Positions 1-7,953 are shown, counted from the stretch's first letter. The stretch: 64,000 bases of DNA from Anaerolineae bacterium (GCA_017303635.1 JAFLCG010000012.1:1-64000), one strand, 5' to 3'. Notes: generated by a model from the letters alone, not told the origin. Made by a program: numbers and translations.

Positions 1-1
1 C

Positions 2-121
2 TGTCCCAACAAGCTCTTTCCCACTCTGGATCAGGTCATCCACAACGTTCAACGCATGGTCACTGCCCAGAACCGCCCCGGCGATCCCTCACGTATTCTC
101 TTTTCTAACAACTTCCACTGA
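2..121 (+). CDS. C-terminal end of an unidentified protein, cut by the window edge
   Basis: An open frame enters from the left edge and ends at a TGA after 39 codons. It has ordinary codon use and reads as a protein tail with the stretch LFPTLDQVIHNVQ. The ending resembles DDE transposases of the IS630 kind in size and style, but nothing decisive is visible. It lies 79 bases before the HTH gene on the same strand, so the two could belong together. Confidence 0.35.
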   Translation, partial: CPNKLFPTLDQVIHNVQRMVTAQNRPGDPSRILFSNNFH

Positions 122-200
122 CCTACTTATGTTCCGTTTTTGGACTCAAGATCAAATACACTGGCAGGGTAACTGAAATGCACGATGGAGGCATGACCCC

Positions 201-638
201 ATGGCAGCCCGCTATACCGAAGACCAGCGCCAGCAGGTGTTGGAGATGCTCCGCTCCAACCGTTTTGATGTCGCCCACATCGCCCGCGAATTGGGTATCA
301 GTCGTCAAACCATCTACAACTGGATTGACGAATCCGGGGATGAAAACCTGCTAAAGATGCCGAATGTGTCAAATATGTCCAGACTCGCCAGTCAGGTAGA
401 GGAGTCCCAGCCGCCTGAACCCGACTATATCGACAATGCCGCCTATCGGCAGGAGTTGTTGACTCAGATAAGCCAGCTGCTGCATCTGGTGAAGTTATTG
501 TTACCCGGCATCGAATCTCAAGTCAAAACAGCATCCTTCAAGGATCAAATCACAACCTTGATTGCCTTGACCGATGTGAGGCTCAAGATAAATCGATTCC
601 TGTCTCGGGAACCGGAAGCCGACCCGTACTATGCCTGA
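201..638 (+). CDS. Helix-turn-helix protein with homeodomain-like fold
   Basis: This 145-residue protein opens with a helix-turn-helix at about residues 8-45, including the recognition-helix stretch ELGISRQTIYNWI. That form is typical of transposase-associated and terminase-small-subunit-like DNA-binding domains. The rest is helical and acidic and was not recognised. A good ribosome site (GGAGG) lies about 12 bases before the ATG. The gene converges on the microcompartment gene with 9 bases between the stop codons. It could regulate the neighbouring cluster or be the DNA-binding half of an old insertion sequence whose other part ends at base 121. DNA binding is well supported; the role is not. 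Confidence 0.7.
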   Translation: MAARYTEDQRQQVLEMLRSNRFDVAHIARELGISRQTIYNWIDESGDENLLKMPNVSNMSRLASQVEESQPPEPDYIDNAAYRQELLTQISQLLHLVKLLLPGIESQVKTASFKDQITTLIALTDVRLKINRFLSREPEADPYYA

Positions 639-647
639 ACCGGAACC

Positions 648-953
648 TCACTCGTCGTGGGGATTGCCTTTTTCGTACTTGACCACACCGCCAACGTCCC
701 AGGTGTCGACAATGGCGAAGATGGTCGCATCGGTTGGCTTGCCCTCGGTGCGTTCGGTCTGGCGGGCACTGCTGCCCGTCACATAGAGCACCACTTCACC
801 CTCGCCTGCACCAATCGCATCAAAAGCGACCAGATAGCTGCCTTTAGGGCGGCCTTCCAGGTCGAGGGGTTGCAAAATAAGCATCTTCAGCCCGTCGGTG
901 CGCTCGCTCTTGGCGCTGGCGACGACGGTGCCGGTGACGAGCGCCAGCAGCAT
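648..953 (-). CDS. Bacterial microcompartment vertex protein, EutN/CcmL type (BMC-P)
   Basis: The 101-residue length and the start MLLALVTGTVVAS, followed by a region like GLKMLILQPLD, match the EutN/CcmL family. These proteins form pentamers that cap the vertices of bacterial microcompartments. The central stretch VAFDAIGAGEGEVVLYVTGSSAR is the usual signature of the family, with the GAGxGexVL core. The ATG follows the TAA of the BMC-H gene directly with no spacer, so translation is probably coupled. Both shell genes are read leftwards after two acetyltransferase genes and an amine oxidase. A shell needs a hexamer and a pentamer at minimum, and this pair supplies exactly these two. No trimer-type shell gene is in the window. 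Confidence 0.9.
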   Translation of the reverse strand: MLLALVTGTVVASAKSERTDGLKMLILQPLDLEGRPKGSYLVAFDAIGAGEGEVVLYVTGSSARQTERTEGKPTDATIFAIVDTWDVGGVVKYEKGNPHDE

Positions 954-1262
954 TTAGCTCTTGTCCATCCCGGCTTTGCCTTCATCGGCACGGCCCAGCG
1001 GCAGCACCGCATCCACATTGACGTGCGGGCGCGGAATGACATGAACGGCCACGATCTCGCCGACCTTTTCCCCGCTGCGGACACCGGCTTCAACAGCGGC
1101 CTTCACCGCAGCGACGTCCCCACGCACAATCGCGGTCACAAAACCGCCGCCCGTCTTTTCGTAGCTGACGAGTTCTACCCGCGCAGCTTTCACCATCGCG
1201 TCGGCGGCTTCCACCAGCGCCGCGAAGGATTTGGTTTCAATCATGCCTAATGCTTCAGCCAT
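954..1262 (-). CDS. Bacterial microcompartment hexamer shell protein (BMC-H)
   Basis: A 102-residue protein of the CcmK/EutM/PduA family, whose hexamers tile the facets of microcompartments. It begins MAEALGMIETKSFAALVEA, the canonical family start, and ends its BMC domain with VIPRPHVNVDAVLP. A longer frame runs 57 bases upstream. The start at 1262 is chosen because the family begins there and a strong GAAGGAG lies about 8 bases upstream. The pore-lining loop after the second strand reads VRGDVAA. It is followed without spacer by the BMC-P gene. With no signature enzyme for a known microcompartment type beside it, this is a satellite locus or an uncharacterised type. Confidence 0.93.
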   Translation of the reverse strand: MAEALGMIETKSFAALVEAADAMVKAARVELVSYEKTGGGFVTAIVRGDVAAVKAAVEAGVRSGEKVGEIVAVHVIPRPHVNVDAVLPLGRADEGKAGMDKS

Positions 1263-1298
1263 CGTCGGTTCGCTCCTTCTCGATCCATATTGGTGCTG

Positions 1299-1328
1299 AG
1301 TATAGAGGCGAACGCCCAAAAGGGCAAA
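1299..1328 (-). promoter_or_regulatory. Possible sigma-70-type promoter for the two shell genes
   Basis: On the minus strand a TATACT lies 18 bases after TTTGCC, about 40 bases ahead of the BMC-H start codon. The -10 is a good match, the -35 weak. If used, it would let the shell genes be expressed apart from the acetyltransferase genes upstream. Confidence 0.35.
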
Positions 1329-1347
1329 GGTTCTGGCCTGCGATCCA

Positions 1348-2067
1348 CTAGATAGGATGGGCCGCTGTCCACTTGGGAGCCTGCCGGTTTTGCGAAGCCC
1401 GATAGTCCGGGTTCATCCAGACCATCAGCACGCCCCAACCCAGCGATTCCCAGTCATCGACGTAATCCGGAATCGGCACCAGGGGCTTGAAGCCCTTCTT
1501 CATTTGTTTGCTCAGGTTCTGGTCGAAGATACGCCCTTCAACCACCGCCTGCACATAGTCCTCAACCGAAAGCGCTTTGTGCTGGTAATAACTGATGATT
1601 GCGCTGCCGGCGACCATGCCGCGCAGGTTGAGTCGGCGCAGGACTGCGAAGCGGGCATCCATTAACTGGCCGCCGACGCCCGCGCTGCGGAAGTCCGGGT
1701 GCACGCAGGATTCGACGCCGTACATCCACTCGCCGCCCGGCTGATGGGTGCTCAACCAGCCGTTGCCTGTCGAGGACCACCACTCATCCAGATGGGGCAT
1801 CCGCAGGTTGAAGTGCTTGCGCATGGAAACGGTCAGGCCAACCACGCGATCCGTCGCTTGTTCAACCGCGATAAATTGGCCTTCAGGGAAGTAGTGTTGG
1901 TGGCTGCGGAACATCGCTTCTGTGAAGATATGGAAGGGGTCTTGCCGGGTGGTTCCATAACAGGCGTGCATCAGGTCTTCCATCTGCGGGGCGTAATTCG
2001 CCGTCGCTGGCTGGATGCGGATGCCGTCCCGCTTCTGTCTGGCAGGCTCGTCTGTAAGTGTGCTCAT
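1348..2067 (-). CDS. GNAT-family N-acetyltransferase
   Basis: A 239-residue protein with the acetyl-CoA-binding core of GNAT enzymes: CVHPDFRSAGVGGQLMDARF at about residues 121-140 gives the R/Q-x-x-G-x-G/A motif A. The substrate is unknown. The N-terminal 20 residues look flexible and may be an extension outside the fold. It is a close paralogue of the broken gene upstream at 2233-2985, sharing long stretches such as NLRGMVAGS. It lies 85 bases ahead of the BMC-H gene on the same strand. Possible roles are acetylation of an amine substrate whose product enters the shell, or modification of another metabolite. The family call is firm, the pathway is inference. Confidence 0.82.
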   Translation of the reverse strand: MSTLTDEPARQKRDGIRIQPATANYAPQMEDLMHACYGTTRQDPFHIFTEAMFRSHQHYFPEGQFIAVEQATDRVVGLTVSMRKHFNLRMPHLDEWWSSTGNGWLSTHQPGGEWMYGVESCVHPDFRSAGVGGQLMDARFAVLRRLNLRGMVAGSAIISYYQHKALSVEDYVQAVVEGRIFDQNLSKQMKKGFKPLVPIPDYVDDWESLGWGVLMVWMNPDYRASQNRQAPKWTAAHPI

Positions 2068-2118
2068 GGTAGCTGCTCTCGTTCAGCGTATCAATCAAAC
2101 AATAAATGCGTTGAAGTG

Positions 2119-2145
2119 TGGGCGACCCACCGGGTCGCCCCTGCG
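2119..2145. repeat. Dispersed palindromic repeat, GGGCGACC type
   Basis: Arms GGGCGACCC and GGGTCGCCC face each other around a short centre, between the two acetyltransferase genes. It belongs to the family seen better preserved at 3132-3160 and 44352-44380. Confidence 0.75.
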
Positions 2146-2232
2146 TTTTCGGAACTGTTCAGGCATGACCTGCATCCGGCTCCCGCGCCGTCTTCAGCGG
2201 ACGGCAATGGCAGAGGAGCCCGGGGCGAGGGC

Positions 2233-2985
2233 TTAACCAGCTCCTGAAACCTGTAACCTGTAACCCGCAACTGCTGGCTGGCGGCGCGGCAGAGTTGCCG
2301 GGCGGTAATCCGGGTTCTCCCAGATCATCTCTACGCCCCAACCCAGCGAGGTCTCAGCATCCGAGTAGTTGGGGATTAGCCCCACTACCTTGAAGCCCTT
2401 TTTCAACTGCTTGGTCAGGTTGGTATCGAAGCGCGTGCCAGCGACCACCTCGGCGACGTACTGCCGGGCGCTGACTTCATGCGCGACTTTGTGGTAGTCA
2501 ATGATGAGGCTGCCTGCGACCATGCCGCGCAGATTCAGACTGCGTGCCAGGTTGTAGCGAGCTTCAATCAGCTTGCCGCCCACGCCTCGGCTGCGATAAT
2601 CCGGGCGGACGACACAATCGACTCCATAGAGCCATTGGCCCTGCGGGTGATGGTTGGACAGTCAGCCGTAAGTGGTAATCTGTGACCACGAACGAAGGTC
2701 TGGTTTGCGCGGGTCGAAGTCGATCCGCATCGAGACGGCAGCGCCGACGATACGATTGGTCTCGACTTCCAGCGCCATAAACTGGCCTTCGGGGAAAATC
2801 TGGAGGTGACGGGCGAACTTCTCCGCCGTGAGGTCTTCCGAGGTGACTTCGGCTGGGGTATAGCCGTAAGCGGCCTGATGGCAATCCGCCATCTGGTCAG
2901 TATACGCGAGGGTGGATGGGAGCACGAGCAGAGTCGTGTCCCCGCTCTGTCTCGCGGGTACCTCGGTGGTTAGGGTGGCGTCCAT
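2233..2985 (-). pseudogene. GNAT acetyltransferase paralogue interrupted by one in-frame TGA
   Basis: Reading continues in one frame from the ATG at 2985 (AAAGGA six bases upstream) to 2233 with a single stop, TGA at 2662-2664. Downstream of it the frame encodes LSNHHPQGQWLYGVDCVV and the GNAT motif RPDYRSRGVGGKLIEARY, matching the intact paralogue at 1348-2067. The stop sits where the paralogue has Trp in GNGWLSTHQPGG, and the codon there is TGG. No indel is needed. The last 20 or so codons are made of a dispersed repeat (CCTGTAACCTGTAACC), so the original C-terminus was probably replaced. Either a point nonsense mutation, an assembly error, or readthrough. The codon after the TGA is CTG, as in the amine oxidase upstream. 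Confidence 0.8.
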
Positions 2986-3098
2986 ATCAATTCCTTTCAC
3001 TGTTATATACGCACTTTGCCCCTTAAGAGGGCGGGTGAAGCCTCTGGCTCAACCCTGAATGCACATCTCCCGAGGAGATGATCGTTCACATGATTTTG

Positions 3099-3160
3099 TA
3101 GGGACGAGGCACGCCTCGTCCGGTGTTGCCTGTAGGGGCGACCCGCCGGGTCGCCCCTAC
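3099..3160. repeat. Two neighbouring dispersed palindromes with different cores
   Basis: The first (about 3099-3124) starts GTAGGGACGAGGC and closes with GCCTCGTC. The second (3132-3160) is the complete form, GTAGGGGCGACCC answered by GGGTCGCCCCTAC. The outer ends match while the inner palindrome differs, which recurs elsewhere in the window. The CTA inside the right end of the second element is the stop codon (TAG) of the amine oxidase gene. Confidence 0.8.
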
Positions 3161-4407
3161 AAGGCGGAGATGATTTCTCCAGCCGCCCGTTTGCCGCTGC
3201 TGTACGCGCCATGTACGGTGGACGCTGAAGCGCGGAGGGCAGTTGCCTCACCTGCCCAGTACAGTGTGTTGCCCGTGGGGGCAGCTAACTGTTCACGCAG
3301 GCCGACCGCGCCCGGTGGAACGATGCTGTATCCACCGAGGCTGAACGGGTCTTCCGGCCAATTGACCCACATCGCTTTCACATACTGGAGGTCAGGACGG
3401 CCTACTTCTATACGGAATGTCTCGAAGGCGCGTTGCAGGGCGGCTTCCTCGCCCAGCGCCAGCAGTTCCCGTGCCCAGGAACCGCTCACCAGTGCCGTCC
3501 ACACGATCTGATCGGACTCGCGCCCGAAGGAAGGAGTCCACCACATCGGTGGGTTGCGGTCACTGTAGAGCGCCGCAATCTCTCTGGGCAGCGGCGACTC
3601 TGCCAGGACATAGACGAGCTTCATCGATGTTCCCATACGCAGCCCGTCGATAGCGGCTTGTTTTTCCGGGGGCAGGGCCGGCTCAAAAGTCACTGTACCG
3701 GCCTTCAACACGCCCAGCGGCAGGGTGATAATGGCACGATCTGCTGTGAACTCACCCTGGTCAGTGCTGACGGTCACGCCGGTTTCTGACCAGTGGACGC
3801 GCTGGATGCGCGTATTCAGGCGAATATCCAACCCCTGCGCCAGATGCTCAATCGGCGTAATTTGACCCTCAGCGATTCGGTAATCGCCTTCGCCGTTGCT
3901 GGTATCGGTGATTTCCAGCAGGGTCGCATCTGCGCTGAACTGGTCGGCATCTTCACCAGTGGCATTGGCGAACGAGCGCCGGACGTAATGCAACTGCTCC
4001 GGCGTGAAGCCAATGCGGGTCAGGTAGGCAGCAAAAGTCTCATCACCGGGCAGCACGGGTTCATCCGGCAGCGCCCAGGAACGGGTGATATCAAACAGCG
4101 GATCGCGGCGTGCCTCGGTCATCGTGACCAGGCGACCATCTGCCATGCGAACGAGTGAATCGGTTTGTTTCGGCCAGTGGAGCGTGCGGAGACCGAGTTC
4201 CCGCACTAGCAGTCAGTGCGGAGCGGTATTCCCGTGAATCAATTCCGCGCCGAGTTCGACCGGGAAATCGGCCAGATCACGACTGGTATAGACTCGGCCA
4301 CCAATGCGGTCACGTGCTTCAAGGAGGATAACGGATTCGCCCGCTTTTTGGAGATCGTGGGCGGCTGCAATCCCGGCCATGCCTGCGCCGAGGACTATCG
4401 TGGACAT
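3157..4407 (-). pseudogene. Flavin-containing amine oxidase interrupted by one in-frame TGA
   Basis: The N-terminal 64 codons encode the FAD-binding Rossmann motif VLGAGMAGIAAAHDL, then LLEARDRIGGRVYT and the family stretch ELGAELIHG. A TGA at 4213-4215 follows, and the same frame continues without any indel as LLVRELGLRTLHWPKQ through to a C-terminal LYWAGEATALRASASTVHGA, the usual FAD-binding end of monoamine or polyamine oxidases. Total length, 416 codons, is normal. From memory of the family the residue at the stop is usually Trp. The enzyme would oxidise an amine to an aldehyde with release of ammonia or an amine and hydrogen peroxide. Its stop codon lies inside a palindromic repeat. It is the first gene of the leftward run that ends in the shell genes. 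Confidence 0.82.
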
Positions 4408-4511
4408 AAAACACCTGCACCCATCGGGGTGCGTTTGATCGAGGTTCTGTACACTGTAGCACGACTTTTAAAACGAGTCCAGTAGGCCAGAAGACCGAAT
4501 TTTCCGTGCTT

Positions 4512-5015
4512 TCAGGTCTTGGCGAGTTCATCCAGCAGCCAGCGGTGTTCCTGCATGATCCGAACCAAATGTGCCGTATCACGCGCCTGATCGGGCTCTG
4601 GATAGTACAGGCCGGGTCGCAGTGGAAGCCACTCGGCGAAGGCTTCCATCTCGACATACCCTTCCGCCAGCGCGACGATCTGGCGGAGCGCTTCTGGGGC
4701 AGCCCAGGCGGGCGCTTGGCCGTTGACCTCCAGAAAGAAGATCAGGGCGGTCGTGCCGGTTCGCTTGTTGCCATCGGCAAAGGGATGGTTGCGGGTGATC
4801 GAGTGCAGCAGTGCAGTAGCTTTCTCCGGCAGAGTGGGATAGGCATCCGCCCCGAAAGCCGAGGCCATCGGACGGGCAGCAGCCGCCTCCAGTCGACCCA
4901 TCTCCCGGACGGCGCGTTTGCCTTCCACAATGGTGTGGATGGCCTCCTCGGCGCGGATTTGTTCGTTGATGTAGACCAGTTCATCGACGGTCAGGTAACG
5001 GATGGATTCAGTCAT
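4512..5015 (-). CDS. Fic/Doc family protein, first of a tandem pair
   Basis: A 167-residue Fic-fold protein with the complete catalytic motif HPFADGNKRTG at residues 77-87, as in enzymes that transfer AMP or phosphate to target proteins (Fic, Doc). The size is close to Doc toxins. Its start overlaps the stop of the upstream paralogue in the form ATGA, so the two are probably translated together. The proteins share the layout ARP..AFG...YPTL.EKA.ALLHS ahead of the motif, so they arose by duplication. No Phd-type antitoxin or inhibitory-helix motif is evident beside them. Confidence 0.85.
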   Translation of the reverse strand: MTESIRYLTVDELVYINEQIRAEEAIHTIVEGKRAVREMGRLEAAAARPMASAFGADAYPTLPEKATALLHSITRNHPFADGNKRTGTTALIFFLEVNGQAPAWAAPEALRQIVALAEGYVEMEAFAEWLPLRPGLYYPEPDQARDTAHLVRIMQEHRWLLDELAKT

Positions 5016-5404
5016 GGTGTTTGTTGGGTCGTATGGGCTGCCAGCCAGAGTGCGATAGCGGGTACATCATGCCGATTCTGCGCGACTTCCAGCACAAAAT
5101 CGTAGGCTTGCTGCGGGGTCCAGGTCGGTTGCCGACCATTGCGTTGCAGGAAGGCTTCTGTAATGTGGGTGGCGATGCGTTTATTGCCGTCAAAGAACAG
5201 GTGATGGGCCGCGAAGGAGTGCAGCAGGGCAGCGGCTTTCTCCAGCAGGGTGGGATAGGGTTCTACCCCGAAGGCGCGCTGCGCCGGTCGAGCGGCGGCT
5301 GCCCGAATCAGGTGTCCATCTCGCGGGACCGGTTCCTCACCGCGCATGGCCTCAACGGCCAAATCATAGATTTCACCGGGGGTTAGATAGTGAGTGGAGT
5401 CCAT
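5012..5404 (-). CDS. Fic/Doc family protein, second of a tandem pair
   Basis: A 130-residue Fic-fold protein. The active-site loop reads HLFFDGNKR at residues 68-76, where the usual Pro after the His is replaced by Leu. His, Asp, Gly, Asn and Arg are kept, so activity is possible. The open frame extends far upstream, but that part is the antisense of the thermonuclease gene. The start at 5404 (MDSTHYLTPGEI) is chosen by alignment with the paralogue. It overlaps the downstream paralogue by four bases. It may act as a partner or regulator of the other Fic protein, since pairs of paralogous toxin-like proteins without a classical antitoxin can work that way; this is inference. Confidence 0.8.
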   Translation of the reverse strand: MDSTHYLTPGEIYDLAVEAMRGEEPVPRDGHLIRAAAARPAQRAFGVEPYPTLLEKAAALLHSFAAHHLFFDGNKRIATHITEAFLQRNGRQPTWTPQQAYDFVLEVAQNRHDVPAIALWLAAHTTQQTP

Positions 5405-5503
5405 CAGCACGGTTTCACCTGATCGCGATGCGCCCAGTGTATCACAACTGCTGGCTGTGCTATGCTGGTAGGCGTATTGTTGACCCTGAAGGATGAACTC
5501 ATC

Positions 5504-6037
5504 ATGCAACGGCTGTATCCCCTGCTGGTGTTGGCGCTGCTGGCCTTGGCGACCCTGGCCTGTACCTTTGGCTTTGACCCGAACGCGGCTCCGATCATCA
5601 CGCCGGGGGCGGGTGGGAACATGCCCGCCGGGGATGACGCGCTGGTGACGAGTGTAGTCGATGGGGACACCATTGATGTGACTCTCAACGGGCAAGCCTT
5701 CAGTGTGCGCTACGTGGGCATCAATACGCCGGAGCGGGATGAACCCTGCTATACCGAGGCCAAACAAGCCAACAGCTTCTTCGTCAGTGGCAAGACGGTG
5801 CGCCTGGTGCGCGATTCCAGCAATACCGACCGCTTTGGGCGGCTGCTGCGCTATGTCTGGGTGGATGGTGTGAACGTCAACCGGGCGCTGGTGGAGCAGG
5901 GCTTTGCCGAAGCGGTGCTGTATGAGCCGGACCGCGCCTTTTACGACACGTTCCTCTCGCTGGAACGCGAGGCCCGGAACGCCAACCGCGCCTGCCATGC
6001 CACCGGCATCTTCAACGATGGCAGTGACACCCGTTAG
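5504..6037 (+). CDS. Secreted thermonuclease-like lipoprotein (SNase fold)
   Basis: A 177-residue protein with a lipoprotein signal ending LALATLAC, then a short linker and an SNase domain. Visible catalytic features are VVDGDTIDV (Asp pair), YVGINTPE (Arg-equivalent loop) and DRFGRLLRYVWVDG. It would be a calcium-dependent nuclease anchored outside the membrane, perhaps for scavenging DNA. The start at 5504 follows AAGGA and gives the signal peptide directly; the longer start at 5462 adds residues before it. It converges on the transporter gene, and the stop is followed within a few bases by a dispersed inverted repeat. Confidence 0.87.
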   Translation: MQRLYPLLVLALLALATLACTFGFDPNAAPIITPGAGGNMPAGDDALVTSVVDGDTIDVTLNGQAFSVRYVGINTPERDEPCYTEAKQANSFFVSGKTVRLVRDSSNTDRFGRLLRYVWVDGVNVNRALVEQGFAEAVLYEPDRAFYDTFLSLEREARNANRACHATGIFNDGSDTR

Positions 6038-6040
6038 GGT

Positions 6041-6179
6041 AGTTCACAGTACGCAGTTCTCAGTTCACAGTCAGGAATAGAATCGAGTTCTGATCGTGGT
6101 TTTTAGATGAAGATATGGAACGTTCGTCTCTACGTCTTACGATTTGGTTTGAAAACTGTGAACTGCCCACTGTGAACTT
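6041..6179. repeat. Inverted pair of a dispersed repeat (CAGTTCTCAGTTCACAGT type)
   Basis: The left copy at 6041-6074 contains CAGTTCTCAGTTCACAGT, and a reversed, less regular copy lies at 6154-6179. They flank about 80 unremarkable bases. The arrangement fills the whole gap between two converging genes and touches the stop codon on each side. Copies of the same sequence end at the stop codons of genes at 44462 and 47278. Confidence 0.75.
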
Positions 6180-6632
6180 CTAGCTCCCCCGCCAGAAGTA
6201 GACGCCGACGCCGATCACGATCAGGCCGAGGCCGAGCATTTGGTTGATGTGGATATTGGCGCGTTCCACGCCCAGCAGCCCAAACTGCTGCATGACCAGC
6301 GCGATCACCAGTTGACCGATCATGATGACCGAGAAGGTAATGGCCGGGTCACTGCGCTGGATGGCAAAGGTCACACCCGGTACGACAATCAGCCCCAATA
6401 CCCCACCCAGCAGTACATAGAAGGGCAGGCCCGCGGTGCGTAAGCTGAAGATTTTGCCGTAAGCCCCCGGATCAACCAGCAGCACAACCGGCACGGCGAC
6501 GATGAAGCCGATAAAGTGCAGCCACAGCATCAGCCCGGCTAGGCCGATATGTTTTTCCAGCGCGAGGTTAAAGACGGATTGGAGACCAACTGCGATTCCG
6601 CTGACGAGTGCCATCAAGATGCCTGCAAGCAT
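6180..6632 (-). CDS. Small DMT-superfamily membrane protein, YdcZ (DUF606) family
   Basis: A 150-residue, very hydrophobic protein with about five membrane segments. The pattern LMALVSGIAVGLQSVFN at the start and GVTFAIQRSDPAITFS in the middle is typical of the YdcZ/DUF606 branch of the drug/metabolite transporter superfamily. Its members have one five-helix half and work as dimers. Only one copy is present here. The substrate is unknown. No conserved partner gene is adjacent, and its stop codon abuts a dispersed repeat. Confidence 0.8.
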   Translation of the reverse strand: MLAGILMALVSGIAVGLQSVFNLALEKHIGLAGLMLWLHFIGFIVAVPVVLLVDPGAYGKIFSLRTAGLPFYVLLGGVLGLIVVPGVTFAIQRSDPAITFSVIMIGQLVIALVMQQFGLLGVERANIHINQMLGLGLIVIGVGVYFWRGS

Positions 6633-6756
6633 GAGAGTCCTTTAGGAATATAATGAGTCCGGCGTTTGGAATGATGCTATGAGTATACGGGTTGGGCGGG
6701 GACTGGGCGAGAATGGACTTATGCAACAATTCTCTCTTATTTTCCACTTCACTTGG

Positions 6757-6817
6757 TGATGCGGCTCGCCGAACAGCAGGCTTCGCTGGGAGCGAGTGGG
6801 CTGCCGTTTTCGGTCAT
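6757..6817 (-). pseudogene. Decayed N-terminal remnant of a fourth membrane paralogue
   Basis: The ATG at 6817 overlaps the stop of the preceding paralogue as ATGA, the same junction as between two intact members of this operon. After a one-base shift the frame reads QPTRSQRSLLFGEPH, almost the conserved N-terminus of the three intact genes. In the ATG frame the product stops after about 22 codons. Homology ends near 6757, so the rest of the gene was deleted. Confidence 0.75.
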
Positions 6818-7953
6818 GCCGAATATTCGGCCACCAATCGCTGTTTCAAATGATAGAGGATCCGGCTTTTGGTTACCGGTGGCACAAAACCAACAGGAGC
6901 ACCGTTGGACGCCAAGAGGACCAACACGGCTACGATCAATAGCAGAAGAACACTTGCTACCCTTATCGTGATTGGTACATCGCCGATGAACCTGGACTGT
7001 TCATAAAGTATCCAGCTTATAGCACAGCCGAACACCACCAATAGATAGAGACTGGCGACAATCGAGAAACGCAAAGGTGGGCCAACCTGCACCTGTACAT
7101 GGATGCGACCGTCTTCAACCGGGGTAAAGCTGCCCCTGACCCGCACCTGGTATGGCGTGTGGTTAAATCTCCGTTTGGGATAGATCCAAAATGACCAGCT
7201 AACCACACCCTCCAGATTGTTGAACTCAATCGGACTGACTTTGTAGTCGTCACCTATCCCGCTGGCTTCAATCGAATGCAGTTGCCCGACGCAAGCATCC
7301 AATGGGAGTTGGATAATGTATTCTATCTCGGGCTCTTTGAATAGCAGCTTCCAACCAGGAGGAATAATCTCAGTATTTGTGAGGGTGGGTTGGATCGCTG
7401 TATCCATTGGAAAGAGCTTCGATAGCTCCTGAATGAGATTGGCTTGCATATCATCGTCTGGAAATTTGGGTACAAGGAACGAAATCCAGATCAGGATTGC
7501 GAAGACGGCGCAAATGGCGAAAATGACCAGCGCAATTCCTTCCGGGCCGGAAAGCCATCTACCCAACGCTTCGGTGCCAAAGCCGGCAGCGATAAAACCG
7601 GGTAGCAGAATTCCGATCAAGATAAACACAAGCAGCGCCCCAAATTGAAAATAGACCCTGTGGATGGGCGGCCCCAAGCGCATCCGCAGGTGCACCTGTT
7701 GATCTGCCTGCAGGGTAAAGGCCCCTCTGATCGGGACATTTGGATCTGCCAGGCGCAGCTTCCAGCGTATAGAACGGCCCTGATCGTTAATCTCCATCTG
7801 CTCGAATGGGTGCTTGCCCAACTGCTTGGCTCCCTGCAACGATTTCAACTGTTGCAGACATTCTTCCATGGACAGCTTAACCACATATTGAATCTGTGGC
7901 CCGCCGAACAGCAAACTCCGCAGAGAACGGGTGGGTTGCAGTTTCTTGGTCAT
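6814..7953 (-). CDS. Double-unit membrane protein of a local paralogue family
   Basis: A 379-residue protein of unknown function. It begins with the family N-terminus (TRSLRSLLFGGP at residues 8-19), followed by a soluble beta-rich stretch, two membrane segments (about 105-165) and a helix LIQELSKLF. Then the whole unit repeats, starting PPGWKLLFKEPEIEYIIQL, with two more membrane segments (about 305-360) and a closing YHLKQRL. It is therefore an internal duplication of the unit found singly in the two genes upstream. Its stop overlaps the start of a decayed fourth copy. All copies lie in one leftward operon. No known domain was recognised. The first soluble part of each unit ends in a phrase like GAFTLQADQQVHLRMRLGPP that all members share. 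Confidence 0.75.
   Translation of the reverse strand: MTKKLQPTRSLRSLLFGGPQIQYVVKLSMEECLQQLKSLQGAKQLGKHPFEQMEINDQGRSIRWKLRLADPNVPIRGAFTLQADQQVHLRMRLGPPIHRVYFQFGALLVFILIGILLPGFIAAGFGTEALGRWLSGPEGIALVIFAICAVFAILIWISFLVPKFPDDDMQANLIQELSKLFPMDTAIQPTLTNTEIIPPGWKLLFKEPEIEYIIQLPLDACVGQLHSIEASGIGDDYKVSPIEFNNLEGVVSWSFWIYPKRRFNHTPYQVRVRGSFTPVEDGRIHVQVQVGPPLRFSIVASLYLLVVFGCAISWILYEQSRFIGDVPITIRVASVLLLLIVAVLVLLASNGAPVGFVPPVTKSRILYHLKQRLVAEYSA

Noticed and set aside
2662..2664. Genome-wide reassignment of UGA to Trp
   Set aside because: Many intact genes here, such as those for the aspartoacylase and the GT2 region, end at or near UGA and use UGG normally, so only local readthrough or mutation remains.
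5405..5998. Upstream extension of the second Fic gene to 5998
   Set aside because: That part is antisense to the thermonuclease gene; alignment with the paralogue puts the start at 5404.
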